Shown here piece by piece: positions 5,287 to 6,208 of a stretch of DNA of 6,208 nt. Location: contig JABMRN010000142.1 in the NCBI GenBank assembly GCA_013202515.1, forward strand, positions 1 through 6,208, given 5' to 3'. The notes under the pieces were generated by a model. That model worked only from the letters and a program-made list of their open reading frames with translations. It did not search any database and was not told the DNA's origin. The stretch's first letter is position 1. Every line of letters starts with the position of its first letter. The position numbers were made by a program, and so were the translations under genes. Origin of the DNA: Candidatus Omnitrophota bacterium (GTDB lineage Bacteria > Omnitrophota > Gorgyraeia > JABMRN01).

Positions 5287-6208
5287 ATGGCTAAGAAGAA
5301 GCAGAAGTTCGTTTATTTCTTTGGTGACGGCAAGGCTGATGGTAAGTCTGCAATGAAAAATTTACTCGGTGGTAAAGGTGCCAACCTTGCTGAGATGACA
5401 AATCTAAAAATTCCGGTTCCGGCCGGTTTTACAATATCTACGGATGTCTGTACTTATTTCTATGAACACAAGAGGACCTTTCCGTCTCAGCTAAAAGAAG
5501 ATGTCTTAAAGGCTTTAAAAAAAGTTGAGAATGTCATGGGGGCCAAGTTTGGTGACAAGGATAATCCTCTTTTGGTTTCCGTACGTTCGGGGGCTAGGGT
5601 TTCGATGCCTGGGATGATGGATACGGTATTGAATCTAGGTCTTAATAATACGACCGTTAAAGGGCTCATCAAGCAGACTGGCAACGCTAGGTTTGCGTAT
5701 GATGCCTACAGGCGTTTTGTTCAGATGTATGGGGACGTTGTCATGGGGCTTAAGCCTAAGTCTAAGGACGAGCACGACCCATTTGAAGTCGTTATGGATA
5801 AGGTCAAAGAGAACAAAGGCGTAAAGCTTGATCTTGAACTTGACGCAGAAGACTTGAAAGAACTAGTAGAGCTTTACAAGAAAGAAATCAAGCTTAAAAC
5901 CGGAAAGCATTTTCCAGAAGATCCTATGGCTCAACTATGGGGTTCAGTAGGTGCGGTTTTTGAATCCTGGAATAACGAGAGGGCTATTGCCTACCGACAG
6001 ATAAATGGCATACCCGGTGGTTGGGGAACTGCTGTTAACGTTCAATCGATGGTTTTCGGTAATATGGGTGAGTCAAGTGGTACGGGTGTAGCCTTTACGC
6101 GCGATCCGGCTACGGGCGAAAATAAATTTTACGGTGAATATCTTTTAGATGCCCAGGGCGAAGACGTCGTGGCAGGAACAAGAACACCCCAGCCGATAAC
6201 ACAATTAC
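5287..6208 (+). CDS. ppdK: Pyruvate, phosphate dikinase, N-terminal part (3' partial)
   Basis: PPDK interconverts pyruvate + ATP + Pi with PEP + AMP + PPi in the cytosol; in anaerobes it often serves glycolysis or gluconeogenesis. The frame stays open for 307 codons to the window end, about one third of the usual ~880 residues. The ATP-grasp nucleotide-binding domain is clear: FGDGKADGKSAMKNLLGGKGANLAEM (12-37 region), VSVRSGA (97-103, with R100), MPGMMDTVLNLGLN (107-120), GTAVNVQSMVFGN (247-259), ESSGTGVAFTRDPATG (262-277), then YGEYL and AGTRTPQPI. The phosphohistidine and PEP-binding domains lie beyond the window. The start is fixed by AAGGAG at ideal spacing. The N-terminus is Lys-rich (MAKKKQK). 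Codon choice leans towards GGT (17 of 32 Gly codons, against 7 of 28 in glyS), which suggests high expression. Identity is firm. Confidence 0.96.
   Translation, partial: MAKKKQKFVYFFGDGKADGKSAMKNLLGGKGANLAEMTNLKIPVPAGFTISTDVCTYFYEHKRTFPSQLKEDVLKALKKVENVMGAKFGDKDNPLLVSVRSGARVSMPGMMDTVLNLGLNNTTVKGLIKQTGNARFAYDAYRRFVQMYGDVVMGLKPKSKDEHDPFEVVMDKVKENKGVKLDLELDAEDLKELVELYKKEIKLKTGKHFPEDPMAQLWGSVGAVFESWNNERAIAYRQINGIPGGWGTAVNVQSMVFGNMGESSGTGVAFTRDPATGENKFYGEYLLDAQGEDVVAGTRTPQPITQL

Overview
The window reads as one stretch of a compact bacterial operon. All seven genes are on the + strand and no intergenic gap exceeds 68 bases. Base composition is moderate to AT-leaning. The order is: 7TM-HD phosphohydrolase (pgpH-like, 5' end outside the window), ybeY, a DgkA-PAP2 fusion, a DUF502 membrane protein, recO, a single-chain glycyl-tRNA synthetase, and the N-terminal third of pyruvate phosphate dikinase (ppdK, 3' end outside). 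No tRNA, rRNA, CRISPR array, insertion sequence or prophage gene was seen.

The gene set resembles the phoH-pgpH-ybeY-dgkA-cdd-era-recO-glyS block of Firmicutes, but cdd and era are absent and a DUF502 gene lies in their interval. With the single-chain GlyRS and the DgkA-PAP2 fusion, this suggests an uncultured, anaerobic-type lineage such as Omnitrophota. That assignment rests on remembered family distributions and is only moderately secure.

Region by region: 1-1337 carries seven membrane segments and a cytoplasmic HD domain of the c-di-AMP phosphodiesterase type. It overlaps ybeY (1334-1753, rRNA maturation endonuclease) by 4 bases. 1785-2483 encodes a small integral membrane protein joining a lipid kinase to a compact PAP2 lipid phosphatase. 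2520-3149 is DUF502. 3155-3910 is RecO with an intact Cys4 zinc site. 3923-5218 is a complete class II GlyRS. 5219-5286 holds a strong hairpin built from two nearly identical palindromes. ppdK begins at 5287 behind a strong ribosome binding site.

Functionally the block mixes translation and ribosome maturation (ybeY, glyS), envelope lipid phosphate handling (DgkA-PAP2, possibly DUF502), nucleotide second messenger turnover (pgpH), recombinational repair (recO) and pyruvate/PEP metabolism (ppdK). The points most worth a second look are the kinase-phosphatase fusion with an altered acidic residue in each half, the Asp replacing the third zinc-ligand His in YbeY, the missing era, and the glyS-ppdK hairpin. 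I found no clear evidence of a wholly new system.
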